Shown: piece after piece, positions 38,232-53,100 of the stretch | Numbering within the stretch: position 1 is the stretch's first letter | How the letters are laid out: the number at the start of each line of letters is the position of its first letter | Assembly (NCBI GenBank): GCA_949710005.1 | Contig: OX453276.1 | Location: 20,841,149 to 20,905,148, forward strand | Reading direction: 5' to 3' | Length of the DNA: 64,000 bases | Origin: Ricordea florida | Lineage: Eukaryota > Cnidaria > Anthozoa > Corallimorpharia > Ricordeidae | The notes under the pieces: model-generated | Database searches by the model: none | Seen by the model: only the letters and a program-made list of their open reading frames with translations | Told to the model about the DNA's origin: nothing | Position numbers and translations under genes: made by a program

Positions 38232-40022
38232 AGATATTTTCCCAAGACAGCTGACTTTAGAGCAGACTGCTCAAACAGCACTAAACTTCACTAAATCAGT
38301 GCTAATTACACAGATTAGTTGTTAACTTGCAAGTTTCACCACCTTGTTTCGTTTCTAATATACTTTAAAACGCACTTTATCTGGTGCTTGTACTTATTGT
38401 ACAAGCTAAGATATGATACATGCAGATTGCTTTCAAGAAACTCGGCCTAAACGATTTTTGTGAAAAGACATTATAAGAAATTGTATGGGCTCAAGTACCG
38501 TCATCTAGGTGGGTAAGTTATCGAATCATTTGAAATCTTTTAACTATATTTAATTGTAGCTTAAGCACTAAAGTGTTATCGGCAAATGAAATTTTGATTG
38601 GCACGATTTGATATCAATCTTATTTAAGGACCACACAGTTTGATTCTACGCATGCGCATTTAAAACAAAAGCTGACATCCGTAAAAATAACAAATAATTT
38701 ATCATATCTTGGCTACAGATTCTCTGCTATTCTTAAACTTTGCAGATTTAAAGTATTACGGAAGGGCAATTATTACCCTATAAATAAGATTTATTATATT
38801 TGCTGATCATTATGATTTTAGACTGTGAAGATATTTTCCCAAGACAGCTGACTTTAGAGCAGACTGCTCAAACAGCACTAAACTTCACTAAATCAGTGCT
38901 CATTACACAGATTAGTTGTTAACTTGCAAGTTTCACCATCTTGTTTCGTTTCTAATATACTTTAAAACGCACTTTTTCTGGTGCTTGTACTTATTGTACA
39001 AGCTAAGATATGATACATGCAGATTGCTGTCAAGAAACTCGGCCTCAACGATTTTTGTAAAAAGACATTATAAGAGATTGTGTGGGCTGAAGTACCGTCA
39101 TCTAGGTGGGTAAGTTATCGAATCATTTGAAATCTTTTAACTATATTTAATAGTAGCTTAAGCACTAACGTGTTATCGCAAAATGAAATTTTGATCGCCA
39201 CGATTTGATTTCAATCTTATTTAAAGACCAGACAGTTCTATTCTACGCATTCGCATTTCAGACAAAAGCCGACATCCGTAAAATAACAAATAATTTATCA
39301 TATCTTGGCGTACAGAATCTCTGGTATTCTTAAACTTTGCAGATTTAAAGTATTACGGAAGGGCAATTATTACCCTATAAATAAGATTCATTGTATTTGC
39401 TGATCATATTGATTTTAGACTGTGAAGACATTTTCCCAAGACAGCTGACTTTAGAGCAGACTGCTTAAACAGCGCTAAACTTCACTAAATCAGTGCTCAT
39501 TACACAGATTAGTTGTTAACTTGCAAGTTTCACCATCTTGTTGCGTTTGTAATATACTTTAAAACGCACTTTATCTGGTGCTTGTACTTATTGTACAAGC
39601 GAAGATATGATACAAGCAGATTGGTGTCAAGAAGCTCGGCCTCAACGATTTTTGTGAAAAGACATTATAAGAGATTGTATGGGCTGAAGTACCGTCATCT
39701 AGGTGGGTAAGTTATCGTATCATTTAAAATCTTTTAACTATATTTAATTGTAGCTTAAGCACTAAAGTGTTATCGGCAAATAAAATTTTGATTGGCAAGA
39801 TTCGATTTCAATCTTATTTAAGGACCAGACAGTTTGATTCTACGCATGCGCATTTCAAGCAAAAGCCGACATGCGTAAAATAACAAATAATTTATCATAT
39901 CTTGGCGTACAGAATCTCTGCTAATCTTAAACTTTGCAGATTTAAAGTATTACGGAAGAGCAATTATTACCATATAAATAAAATTCATTGTATTTTTTGA
40001 TCATGTGGATTTTAGACTGTGA
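38232..40022. repeat. Module def, occurrence 4
   Basis: Repeats 35246-37036 at +2986, including the alternative unit-f tail. Together with the preceding gh it forms the third five-unit gh-def block; the others are 29270-32257 and 34051-37036. Confidence 0.9.
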
Positions 40023-43000
40023 AGATATTTTCCCAAGACAGCTGACTTTATAGCAGACTGCTCAAACAGCACTAAATTTCACTAAATCAGTGCTCATTAC
40101 ACAGATTAGTTGTTAACTTGCAAGTTTCACCATCTTGTTTCGTTTCTAATATACTTTAAGACGCAGTTTATCTTGTGCTTGTACTTATTGTACAAGCTAA
40201 GATATGATACATGCAGATTGCTTTCAAGAAACTCGGCCTAAACGATTTTTGTGAAAAGACATTATAAGAGATTGTATGGGCTAAAGTACCGTCATCTAGG
40301 TGGATAAGTTATCGAATCATTTAAAATCTTTTAACTATATTTAATTGTAGCTTAAGCACCAAAGTGTTATCGGCAAATGAAATTTTGATTGGAAAGATTC
40401 GATTTCAATCTTGTGTAAAAACAAGACAGTTTGATTCTACGCATGCGCATTTCAAACAAAAGCCGACAAGCGTAAAATAACAAATAATTTATCATATCTT
40501 GGCGTACAGAATCTGTGCTATTCTTAAACTTTGCAGATTTAAAGTATTACGGACGGGCAATTATTACCCTATAAATAAGATTCATTGTATTTGTTAATCA
40601 TATTGATTTTAGACTGTGAAGATATTTTCCCAAGACAGCTGACTTTAGAGCACACTGCTAAAACAGCACTAAACTTCACTAAATCAGTGCACACTGCACA
40701 GATTAGTTGTTAACTTTTAATTTTAACCATCTTGTTGCGTTTCTAATATACTTTAAGACGCACTTTATCTTGTGCTTGTACTTATTGTACAAGCTAAGAT
40801 ATGATACATGCAGTTTGCTGTCAAGAAACTCGGCCTCAGCGATTTTTGTGAAAAGACATTATAAGAGATTGTAACGGCTGAAGTACCGTCATCTAGGTGG
40901 GTAAGTTATCGAATCATTTGAAATCTTTTAACTATATTTAATACCATCTTAAGCACTAAAGTGTTATCGCCAAATGAAATTTTGATTGCCACGATTCGAT
41001 TTCAATCTTTTTTAAGGAACATACAGTTTGATTCTACGCATGCGCATTTCAGAGAAATCCCGACATCCGTAAAAATAACAAATAATTTATCATATCACCG
41101 TTTACAGAATCTCTGCTATTCTTAACCTTTGCAGATTTAAAGTATTACGGAAGGGCAATTATTACTCTATAAATAAGATTCATTGTATTTGTTCATAATA
41201 TTTATTTTAGACTGTGAAGATATTTTCCCAAGACAGCTGACTTTAGAGCAGACTGCTAAAACAGCACTAAACTTCACTTAATCAGTGCTCATTACACAGA
41301 TTAGTTGTTAACTTTCAATTTTAACCATCTTGTTGCGTTTGTAATATACTTTAAAACGTAGTTTATCTGGTGCTTGTACTTATTCTACAAGCTAAGATAT
41401 GATACAAGCAGATTGCTGTCAAGAAACTCGGCCTCAATTATTTTTGTGAAAAGACATTATAAGAGATTGTGTGGGCTGAAGTACCGTGATCTAGGTGGGT
41501 AAGTTATCGAATCATTTGAAATCTTTTAACTATATTTAATTGTAGCTTAAGCACTAAAGTGTTATCGGCAAATGAAATTTTGATTGGCACGATTTGATTT
41601 CAATCTTATTTAAGGACCAGACAGTTTGATTCTACCCATGCGCATTTCAGACAAAAGCCGACATCCGTAAAAATAACAAATAATTTATCATATCACCGTT
41701 TACAGAATCTCTTCTCTTCTTAACCTTTGCAGATTTAAAGTATTACGGAAGGGCAATTATTACTCTATAAATAAGATTCGTTTTATTTGTTCATCATATT
41801 TATTTTAGACTGTGAAGATATTTTCCCAAGACAGCTGACTTTAGAGCAGACTGCTAAAACAGCACTAAACTTCACTTAATCAGTGCTCATTACACAGATT
41901 AGTTGTTAACTTTCAATTTTAACCATCTTGTTGCGTTTGTAATATACTTTAAGACGCAGTTTATCTTGTGCTTGTACTTATTGTACAAGCTAAGATATGA
42001 TACATGCAGTTTGCTGTCAAGAAACTCGGCCTCAACGATTTTTGTGAAAAGACATTATAAGAGATTGTATGGGCTGAAGTACCGTCATCTAGGTGGGTAA
42101 GTTATCGAATCATTTAAAATCTTTTAACTATATTTAATTGTAGCTTAAGCACTAAAGTGTTATCGGCAAATAAAATTTTGATTGGCAAGATTCGATTTCA
42201 ATCTTATTTAAGGACCAGACAGTTTGATTCTACGCATGCGCATTTTAAACAAAAGCCGACATGCGTAAAATAACAAATAATTTGTCATATCTTGGCGTAC
42301 AGAATCTCTGCTAATGTTAAACTTTGCAGATTTAAAGTATTACGGAAGAGCAATTATTACCCTATAAATAAAATTCATTGTATTTTTTGATCATGTGGAT
42401 TTTAGACTGTGAAGATATTTTCCCAAGACAGCTGACTTTAGAGCAGACTGCTCAAACAGCACTAAACTTCACTAAATCAGTGCTCATTACACAGATTAGT
42501 TGTTAACTTGCAAGTTTCACAATCTTGTTGCGTTTCTAATATACTTTAAGACGCACTTTATCTTGTGCTTGTACTTATTGTACAAGCTAAGATATGATAC
42601 ATGCAGTTTGCTGTCAAGAAACTCGGCCTCAGCGATTTTTGTGAAAAGACATTATAAGAGATTGTATGGGCTGAACTACCGTCATCTAGGTGGGTAAGTT
42701 ATCGAATCATTTGAAATCTGTTAACTATATTTAATTGTAGCTTAAGCACTAAAGTGTTATCGGGAAATGAAACTTTGATTGGCACGATTTAATTTCAATC
42801 TTATTTAAGGACAACACAGTTTGATTCTACGCATGCGCATTTCAAACAAAAGCCGACATCCGTAAAAATAACAAATAATTTATCATATCTTAGCGTACAG
42901 AATCTCTGCCATTCTTAAACTTTGCAGATTTAAAGTATTACGGAAGGGCAATTATTACCCTATAAATAAGATTCATTGTATTTGTTCATCATATTGATTT

Positions 43001-46000
43001 TAGACTGTGAAGATATTTTCCCAAGACAGCTGACTTTAGAGCAGACTGCTCAAACAGCACTAAACTTCACTTAATCAGTGCTCATTACAAAGATTAGTTG
43101 TTAACTTTCAATTTTAACCATCTTATTGCGTTTGTAATATACTTTAAGACGCACGTTATCTTGTGCTTGTACTTATTCTACAAGCTAAGATATGATACAT
43201 GCAGTTTGCTGTCAAGAAACTCGGCCTCAACGATTTTTGTGAAAAGACATTATAAGAGATTGTATGGGCAGAAGTACCCTCATCTAGGTGGGTAAGTTAT
43301 CGAATCATTTTAAATCTTTTAACTATATTTAATAGTAGCTTAAGCACTAAAGTGCTATCGCCAAATGAAATTTTGATTACCACGATTCGATATCAATCTT
43401 ATTTAAGGAACATACAGTTTGAATCTACGCATGTGCATTTCAGACAAATCCCGACATCCGTAAAAATAACAAATAATTTATCATATCACGATTTACAGAA
43501 TCTCTGCTCTTCTTAACCTTTGCAGATTTAAAATATTACGGAAGGGCAATTATTACTCTATAAATAAGATTCATTGTATTTGTTCATCATATATTTTTTA
43601 GACTGTGAAGATATTTTCACAAGACAGCTGACTTTAGATCAGACTGCTAAAAGAGCACTAAACTTCACTTAATCAGTGCTCATTACACAGATTAGTTGTG
43701 AACTTTTAATTTTAACCATCTTGTTGCGTTTGTAATATACTTTAAAATGCACTTTATCTTGTGCTTGTACTTATTGTACAAGCTAAGATATGATACAAGG
43801 AGATTGCTGTCAAGAAACTCGGCCTCAACGATTTTTGTGAAAAGACATTATAAGAGATTGTGTGGGCTGAAGTACCGTCATCTAGGTGGGTAAGTTATCG
43901 AATCATTTGAAATCTCTTAACTATATTTAATTGTAGCTTAAGCACTAAAGTGTTATCGGCAAATGAAATTTTGATATGCACGATTTGATTTCAATCTTAT
44001 TTAAGGACCAGACAGTTTGATTCTACGCATGCGCATTTCAGACAAAAGCCGACATCCGTAAAAATAACATAAAATTTATCATATCACCGTTTACAGAATC
44101 TCTTCTCTTCTTAACCTTTGCAGATTTAAAGTATTACGGAAGGGCAATTATTACTCTATAAATAAGATTCGTTGTATTTGTTCATCATATTTATTTTAGA
44201 CTGTGAAGATATTTTCCCAAGACAGCTGACTTTAGAGCAGACTGCTAAAAGAGCACTAAACTTCACTTAATCAGTGCTCATTACACAGATTAGTTGTTAA
44301 CTTTTAATTTTAACCATCTTGTTGCGTTTGTAATATACTTTAAAACGCACTTTATCTGGTGCTTGTACTTATTGTACAAGCTAAGATATAATACAAGCAG
44401 ATTGCTGTCAAGAAGCTCGGCCTCATCGATTTTTGTGAAAAGACATTATAAGAGATTGTATGGGCTGAAGTACCGTGATCTAGGTGGGTAAGTTATCGAA
44501 TCATTTGAAATCTTTTAACTATATTTAAAATTAGCTTAAGCACTAAAGTGTTATCGGCAAATGAAATTTTGATTGGCACGATTTGATATCAATCTTATCT
44601 AAGGACCACACAGTTTGATTCTACGCATGCGCATTTAAAACAAAAGCCGACATCCGTAAAAATAACAAATAATTTATCATATCTTTGCTACAGAATCTCT
44701 GCTATTCTTAAACTTTGCAGATTTAAAGTATTACGGAAGGGCAATTATTACCCTATAAATAAGATTCATTATATTTGCTGATCATATTGATTTTAGACTG
44801 TGAAGATATTTTCCCAAGACAGCTGACTTTAGAGCAGACTGCTCAAACAGCACTAAACTTCACTAAATCAGTGCTCATTACACAGATTAGTTGTTAACTT
44901 GCAAGTTTCACCATCTTGTTTCGTTTCTAATATACTTTAAAACGCACTTTATCTGGTGCTTGTACTTCTTGTACAAGCTAAGATATGATACATGCAGATT
45001 GCTGTCAAGAAACTCGGCCTCAACGATTTTTGTGAAAAGACATTATAAGAAATTGTATGGGCTGAAGTACCGTCATCTAGGTGGGTAAGTTATCGAATCA
45101 TTTAAAATCTTTTAATTATATTTAATTGTAGCTTAAGCACTAAAGTTTTATCGGCAAATGAAATTTTGATTGGCACGATTCGATTTTAATCTTATTTAAG
45201 GAACATACAGTTTGATTCTACGCAAGCGCATTTCAAACAAAAGCCGACATGCGTAAAATAACAAATAATTTATTATATCTTGGCGTACAGAATCTCTACT
45301 ATTCTTAAACTTTGCAGATTCAAAGTATTACGGAAGGGCACTTATTACCCTATAAATAAGATTCATTGTATTTGTTGATCATATTGATTTTAGACTGTGA
45401 AGATATTTTCCCAAGACAGCTGACTTTAGAGCAGACTGCTCAAACAGCACTAAACTTCACTAAATCAGTGCTCATTACACAGATTAGTTGTTAACTTGCA
45501 AGTTTCACCATCTTGTTGCGTTTGTAATATACTTTAAGACGCACTTTATCTTGTGCTTGTACTTATTGTACAAGCTAAGATATGATACATGCAGTTTGCT
45601 GTCAAGAAACTCGGCCTCAACGATTTTTGTGAAAAGACATTATAAGAGATTGTATGGGCTGAAGTACCGTCATCTAGGTGGGTAAGTTATCGAATAATTT
45701 GAAATCTTTTAACTATATTTAATAGTAGCTTAAGCACTAACGTGTTATCGCCAAATGAAATATTGATTGCCACGATTCGATTTAAATCTTATTTAAGGAC
45801 AAGACAGTTTGATTCTACGCATGCGCATTTCAAACAAAAGCCGACATCCGTAAAAATAACAAATAATTTATTATATAACCGTTTACAGAATCTCTTCTCT
45901 TCTTAACCTTTGCAGATTTAAAGTATTACGGAAGGGCAATTATTACTCTATAAATAAGATTCGTTTTATTTGTTCATCATATTTATTTTAGACTGTGAAG

Positions 46001-47192
46001 ATATTTTCCCAAGACATCTGACTTTAGAGCAGACTGCTAAAAGAGCACTAAACTTCACTTAATCAGTGCTCATTACACAGATTAGTTGTTAACTTTTAAT
46101 TTTAACCATCTTGTTGCGTTTGTAACATACTTTAAAACGCACTTTATCTGGTTCTTGTACTTATTGTACAAGCTAAGATATGATACAAGCAGATTGCTGT
46201 CAAGAAACTCGGCCTCAACGATTTTTGTGAAAAGACATTATAAGAGAATGTATGGGCTGAAGTACCGTCATCTAGGTGGGTAAGTTATCGAATCATTTGA
46301 AATCTTTTAACTATATTTAATTGTAGCATAAGCACTAAAGTGTTATCGGCAAATGATATTTTGATTGGCACGATTTGATATCAATCTTATTTAAGGATCA
46401 CACAGTTTGATTCTACGCATGCGCATTTAAAACAAAAGCCGACATCCGTAAAAATAACAAATAATTTATCATATCTTTGCTACAGAATCTCTGCTATTCT
46501 TAAACTTTGCAGATTTAAAGTATTACGGAAGGGCAATTATTACCCTATAAATAAGATTCATTATATTTGCTGATCATATTGATTTTAGACTGTGAAGATA
46601 TTTTCCCAAGACAGCTGACTTTAGAGCAGACTGCTCAAACAGCACTAAACTTCACTAAATCAGTGCTCATTACACAGATTAGTTGTTAACTTGCAAGTTT
46701 CACCATCTTGTTTCGTTTCTAATATACTTTAAAACGCACTTTATCTGGTGCTTGTACTTCTTGTACAAGCTAAGATATGATACATGCAGATTGCTGTCAA
46801 GAAACTCGGCCTCAACGATTTTTGTGAAAAGACATTATAAGAAATTGTATGGGCTGAAGTACCGTCATCTAGGTGGGTAAGTTATCGAATCATTTAAAAT
46901 CTTTTAATTTTCTTTAATTGTAGCTTAAGCACTAACGTTTTATCGGCAAATGAAATTTTGATTGGCACGATTCGATTTTAATCTTATTTAAGGAACATAC
47001 AGTTTGATTCTACGCATGCGCATTTCAAACAAAAGCCGACATGCGTAAAATAACAAATAATTTATTATATCTTGGCGTACAGAATCTCTACTATTCTTAA
47101 ACTTTGCAGATTCAAAGTATTACGGAAGGGCACTTATTACCCTATAAATAAGATTCATTGTATTTGTTGATCATATTGATTTTAGACTGTGA
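40023..47192. repeat. Units 68-79, heterogeneous units with a short three-unit repeat
   Basis: Unit 68 starts like module unit g, switches to unit-d-like sequence (CTTTCAAGAAACTCGGCCTAAACG) and then to a private tail (GGAAAGATTCG, CTTGTGTAAAAACAAG), so it is a junction unit. Units 69-70 resemble the divergent units near 24-25 kb. From about 44.57 to 45.97 kb the sequence repeats at +1792 (about 46.36 to 47.77 kb), sharing GATATCAATC tails, ATCTTTGCTACAG, TGTACTTCTTGTACAAG and GGGCACTTATTACCC. No longer period is evident. Confidence 0.85.
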
Positions 47193-50100
47193 AGATATTT
47201 TCCCAAGACAGCTGACTTTAGAGCAGACTGCTAAAACAGCACTAAACTTCACTAAATCAGTGCTCATTACACAGATTAGTTGTTAACTTGCAAGTTTCAC
47301 CATCTTGTTGCGTTTGTAATATACTTTAAGACGCACTTTATCTTGTGCTTGTACTTATTGTACAAGCTAAGATATGATACATGCAGTTTGCTGTCAAGAA
47401 ACTCGGCCTCAACGATTTTTGTGAAAAGACATTATAAAAGATTGTATGGGCTGAAGTACCGTCATCTAGGTGGGTAAGTTATCGAATAATTTGAAATCTT
47501 TTAACTATATTTAATAGTAGCTTAAGCACTAAAGTGTTATCGCCAAATGAAATATTGATTGCCACGATTCGATTTAAATCTTATTTAAGGACAAGACAGT
47601 TTGATTCTACGCATGCGCATTTCAAACAAAAGCCGACATCCGTAAAAATAACAAATAATTTATTATATCACCGTTTTTAGAATCTCTTCTCTTCTTAACC
47701 TTTGCAGATTTGAAGTATTACGGAAGGGCAATTATTACTCTATAAATAAGATTCATTGTATTTGTTCATCATATTTATTTTAGACTGTGAAGATATTTTC
47801 CCAAGACAGCTGACTTTAGAGGAGACTGCTAAAAGAGCACTAAACTTCACTTAATCAGTGCTCATTACACAGATTAGTTGTTAACTTTTAATTTTAACCA
47901 TCTTGTTGCGTTTGTAATATACTTTAAGACGCAGTTTATCTTGTGCTTGTACTTATTGTACAAGCTAAGATATGATACATGGCGTTTGCTGTCAAGAAAC
48001 TCGGCCTCAACGATTTTTGTGAAAAGGCATTATAATAGATTAAATGGGCTGAAATACCGTGATCTAGGTGGGTAAGTTATCGAATCATTTGAAATCTCTT
48101 AACTATATTTAATAGTAGCTTAAGCACTAACGTGTTATCGCCAAATGAAATTTTGATCGCCACGATTTGATTTCAATCTTATTTAAGGACCAGACAGTTT
48201 GATTCTACGCATGCGCATTTCAGACAAAAGCCGACATCCGTAAAATAACAAATAATTTATCATATCTTGGCGTACAGAATCTCTGGTATTCTTAAACTTT
48301 GCAGATTTAAAGTATTACGGAAGGGCAATTATTACCCTATAAATAAGTTTCATTGTATTTGCTGATCATATTGATTTTAGACTGTGAAGATATTTTCCCA
48401 AGACAGCTGACTTTAGAGCAGACTGCTCAAACAGCACTAAACTTCACTAAATCAGTGCTCATTACACAGATTAGTTGTTAACTTGCAAGTTTCACCATCT
48501 TGTTTCGTTTCTAATATACTTTAAAACGCACTTTATCTGGTGCTTGTACTTATTGTACAAGCTAAGATATGATACATGCAGATTGCTGTCAAGAAACTAG
48601 GCCTCAACGATTTTTGTGAAAAGACATTATAAGAAATTGTATGGGCTGAAGTACCGTGATCTAGGTGGCTAGGTTATCGAATCATTTAAAATCTTTTAAC
48701 TATATTTAGTTGTAGCTTAAGCACTAAAGTGTTATCGGCAAATGAAATTTTGATTGGCACGATTCGATTTTAATCTTATTTAAGGAACATACAGTTTGAT
48801 TCTACGCATGCGCATTTCAAACAAAAGCCGACATGCGTAAAATAACAAATAATTTATCATATCTTGGCGTACAGAATCTCTGCTATTCTTAAACTTTGCA
48901 GATTCAAAGTATTACGGAAGGGCACTTATTACCCTATAAATAAAATTCATTGTATTCTTTGATCATATTGATTTTACACTGTGAAGATATTTTCCCAAGA
49001 CAGCTGACTTTAGAGCAGACTGCTAAAACAGCACTAAACTTCACTAAATCAGTGCACATTGCACAGATTAGTTTTTAACTTTTAATTTTAACCATCTTGT
49101 TTCGTTTCTAATATACTTTAAAACGCACTTTATCTGGTGCTTGTACTTATTGTACAAGCTAAGATATGATACAAGCAGATTGCTGTCAAGAAACTCGGCC
49201 TTAACGATTTTTGTGAAAAGACATTATAAGAGATTGTATGGGCTGAAGTACCGTCATCTAGGTGGGTAAGTTATCGAATAATTTGAAATTTTTTAACTAT
49301 ATTTAATTGTAGCTTAAGCACTAAAGTGTTATCGGCAAATGAAATTTTGGTTGGCACGATTTGATTTCAATCTTATTTAAGGACCAGACAGTTTGATTCT
49401 ACGCATGCGCATTTCAGACAAAAGCCGACATCCGTAAAAATAACAAATAATTTATCATATAACCGTTTACAGAATCTCTTCTCTTCTTAACCTTTGCAGA
49501 TTTAAAGTATTACGGAAGGGCAATTATTACTCTATAAATAAGACTCGTTTTATTTGTTCATCATATTTATTTTAGACTGTGAAGATATTTTCCCAAGACA
49601 GCTGACTTTAGAGCAGACTGCTAAAAGAGCACTAAACGTCACTTAATCAGTGCTCATTACACAGATTAGTTGTTAACTTTTAATTTTAACCATCTTGTTG
49701 CGTTTGTAACATACTTTAAAACGCACTTTATCTGGTTCTTGTACTTATTGTACAAGCTAAGATATGATACAAGCAGTTTGCTGTCAAGAAACTCGGCCTC
49801 AACGATTTTTGTGAAAAGACATTATAAGAGAATGTATGGGCTGAAGTACCGTCATCTAGGTGGGTAAGTTATCGAATCATTTGAAATCTTTTAACTATAT
49901 TTAATTGTAGCATAAGCACTAAAGTGTTATCGGCAAATGAAATTTTGATTGGCACGATTTGATATCAATCTTATTTAAGGATCACACAGTTTGATTCTAC
50001 GCATGCGCATTTAAAACAAAAGCCGACATCCGTAAAAATAACAAATAATTTATCATATCTTGGCTACAGAATCTCTGCTATTCTTAAACTTTGCAGATTT

Positions 50101-53100
50101 AAAGTATTACGGAAGGGCAATTATTACCCTATAAATAAGATTCATTATATTTGCTGATCATATTGATTTTAGACTGTGAAGATATTTTCCCAAGACAGCT
50201 GACTTTAGAGCAGACTGCTCAAACAGCACTAAACTTCACTAAATCAGTGCTCATTACACAGATTAGTTGTTAACTTGCAAGTTTCACCATCTTGTTTCGT
50301 TTCTAATATACTTTAAAACGCACTTTACCTTGTGCTTGTACTTCTTGTACAAGCTAAGATATGATACATGCAGATTGCTGTCAAGAAACTCGGCCTCAAC
50401 GATTTTTGTGAAAAGACATTATAAGAAATTGTATGGGCTGAAGTACCGTCATCTAGGTGGGGAAGTTATCGAATCATTTAAAATCTTTTAACTATTTTTA
50501 ATTGTAGCTTAAGCACTAAAGTGTTATCGGCAAATGAAATTTTGATTGGCACGATTTGATTTCAATCTTATTTAAGGACCAGACAGTTTGATTCTACGCA
50601 TGCGCATTTCAGACAAAAGCCGACATCCGTAAAAATAACAAATAATTTATCATATCACCGTTTACAGAATATCTTCTTTTCTTAACCTTTGCAGATTTAA
50701 AGTATTACGGAAGGGCAATTATTACTGTATAAATAAGATTCGTTTTATTTGTTCATCATATTTATTTTAGACTGTGAAGATATTTTCCCAAGAAAGCTGA
50801 CTTTAGAGCAGACTGCTAAAACAGCAATAAACTTCACTTAATCAGTGCTCATTACACAGATTAGTTGTTAACTTTTAATTTTAACCATCTTGTTGCGTTT
50901 GTAACATACTTTAAAACGCACTTTATCTGCTTCTTGTACTTATTGTACAACCTAAGATATGATACAAGCAGATTGCTGTCAAGAAGCTCGGCCTCAACGA
51001 TTTTTGTGAAAAGACATTATAAGAGATTGTATGGGCTGAAGTACCGTCATCTAGGTGGGTAAGTTATCGAATAATTTGAAATCTTTTAACTATATTTAAT
51101 TGTAGCATAAGCACTAAAGTGTTACCGGCAAATGAAATTTTGATTGGCACGATTTGATATCAATCTTATTTAAGGACCACACAGTTTGATTCTACGGATG
51201 CGCATTTAAAACAAAACCCGACATCCGTAAAAATAACAAATAATTTATCATATCTTGGCTACAGAATCTCTGGTATTCTTAAACTTTGCAGATTTTAAGT
51301 ATTACGGAAGGGCAATTATTACGCTATAAATAAGATTCATTATATTTGCTGATCATATTGATTTTAGACTGTGAAGATATTTTCCCAAGACAGCTGACTT
51401 TAGAGCAGACTGCTCAAACAGCACTAAACTTCACTAAATCAGTGCTCATTACACAGATTAGTTGTTAACTTTTAATTTTAACCATCTTGTTGCGTTTGTA
51501 ATATACTTTAAAATGCACTTTATCTTGTGCTTTTACTTATTGTACAAGCTAAGATATGATACAAGCAGATTGCTGTCAAGAAACTCGGCCTCAACGATTT
51601 TTGTGAAAAGACATTATAAGAGATTGTGTGGGCTGAAGTACCGTCATCTAGGTGGGTAAGTTATCGAATCATTTGAAATCTTTTAACTATATTTAATTGT
51701 AGCTTAAGCACTAAAGTGTTATCGGCAAATGAAATTTTGAGTGGCACGATTTGATTTCAATCTTATTAAAGGACCAGACAGTTTGATTCTACGCATGCGC
51801 ATTTCAGACAAAAGCCGACATCCGTAAAAATAACAAATAATTTATCATATCACCGTTTACAGAATCTCTTCTCTTCTTAACCTTTGCAGATTTAAAGTAT
51901 TACGGAAGGGCCATTATTACTCTATAAATAAAATTCATTGTATTTTTTAATCATGTGGATTTTAGACTGTGAAGATATTTTCCCAAGACAGCTGACTTTA
52001 GAGCAGACTGCTCAAACAGCGCTAAACTTTACTAAATCAGTGCTCATTATACAGATTAGTTGTTAACTTGCAAGTTTCACCATCTTGTTGCGTTTGTAAT
52101 ATACTTTAAAACGCACTTTATCTGGTGCTTGTACTTATTGTACAAGCTAAGATATGATACATGCAGTTTGCTGTCAAGAAACTCGGCCTCAACGATTTTT
52201 GTGAAAAGACATTATAAGAAATTGTATGGGCTGAAGTACCGTCATCTAGGTGGGTAAGTTATCGAATCATTGAAAATCTTTTAACTATATTTAATTGTAG
52301 CCTAAGCACTAAAGTGTTATCGGCAAATGAAATTTTGATTGGCACGATTCGATTTCAATCTTATTTAAGGAACATACCGTTTGATTCTATGCATGCGCAT
52401 TTCAAAAAAAAGCCGACATGCGTAAAATAACAAATAATTTATGATATCTTGGCTTACAGAATCTCTGCTAATCTTAAACTTTGCAGATTTAAAGTATTAC
52501 GGAAGAGCAATTATTACCCTATAAATAAAATTCATTGTATTTTTTGATCATGTGGATTTTAGACTGTGAAGATATTTTCCCAAGACAGCTGACTTTAGAG
52601 CAGACTGCTCAAACAGCACTAAACTTCACTAAATCAGTGCTCATTACACAGATTATTTGTTAACTTGCAAGTTTCACCATCTTGTTGCGTTTCTAATATA
52701 CTTTAAGACGCACTTTATCTTGTGCTTGTACTTATTGTACAAGCTAAGATATGATACATGCAGTTTGCTGTCAAGAAACTCGGCCTCAACGATTTTTGTG
52801 AAAAGACATTATAAGAGATTGTATGGGCTGAAGTACCGTCATCTAGGTGGGTAAGTTATCGAATCATTTGAAATCTTTTAACTATATTTAATAGTAGCTT
52901 AAGCACTAAAGTGTTATCGCCAAATGAAATTTTGATTGCCACGATTCGATTTCAATCTTATTTAAGGAACAGACAGTTTGATTCTACCCATTCGCATTTC
53001 AAACAAAAGCCGACATCCGTAAAAATAAAAAATAATTTATCATATCTTGGCGTACAGAATCTCTGCTATTCTTAAACTTTGCAGATTTAAAGTATTCCGG

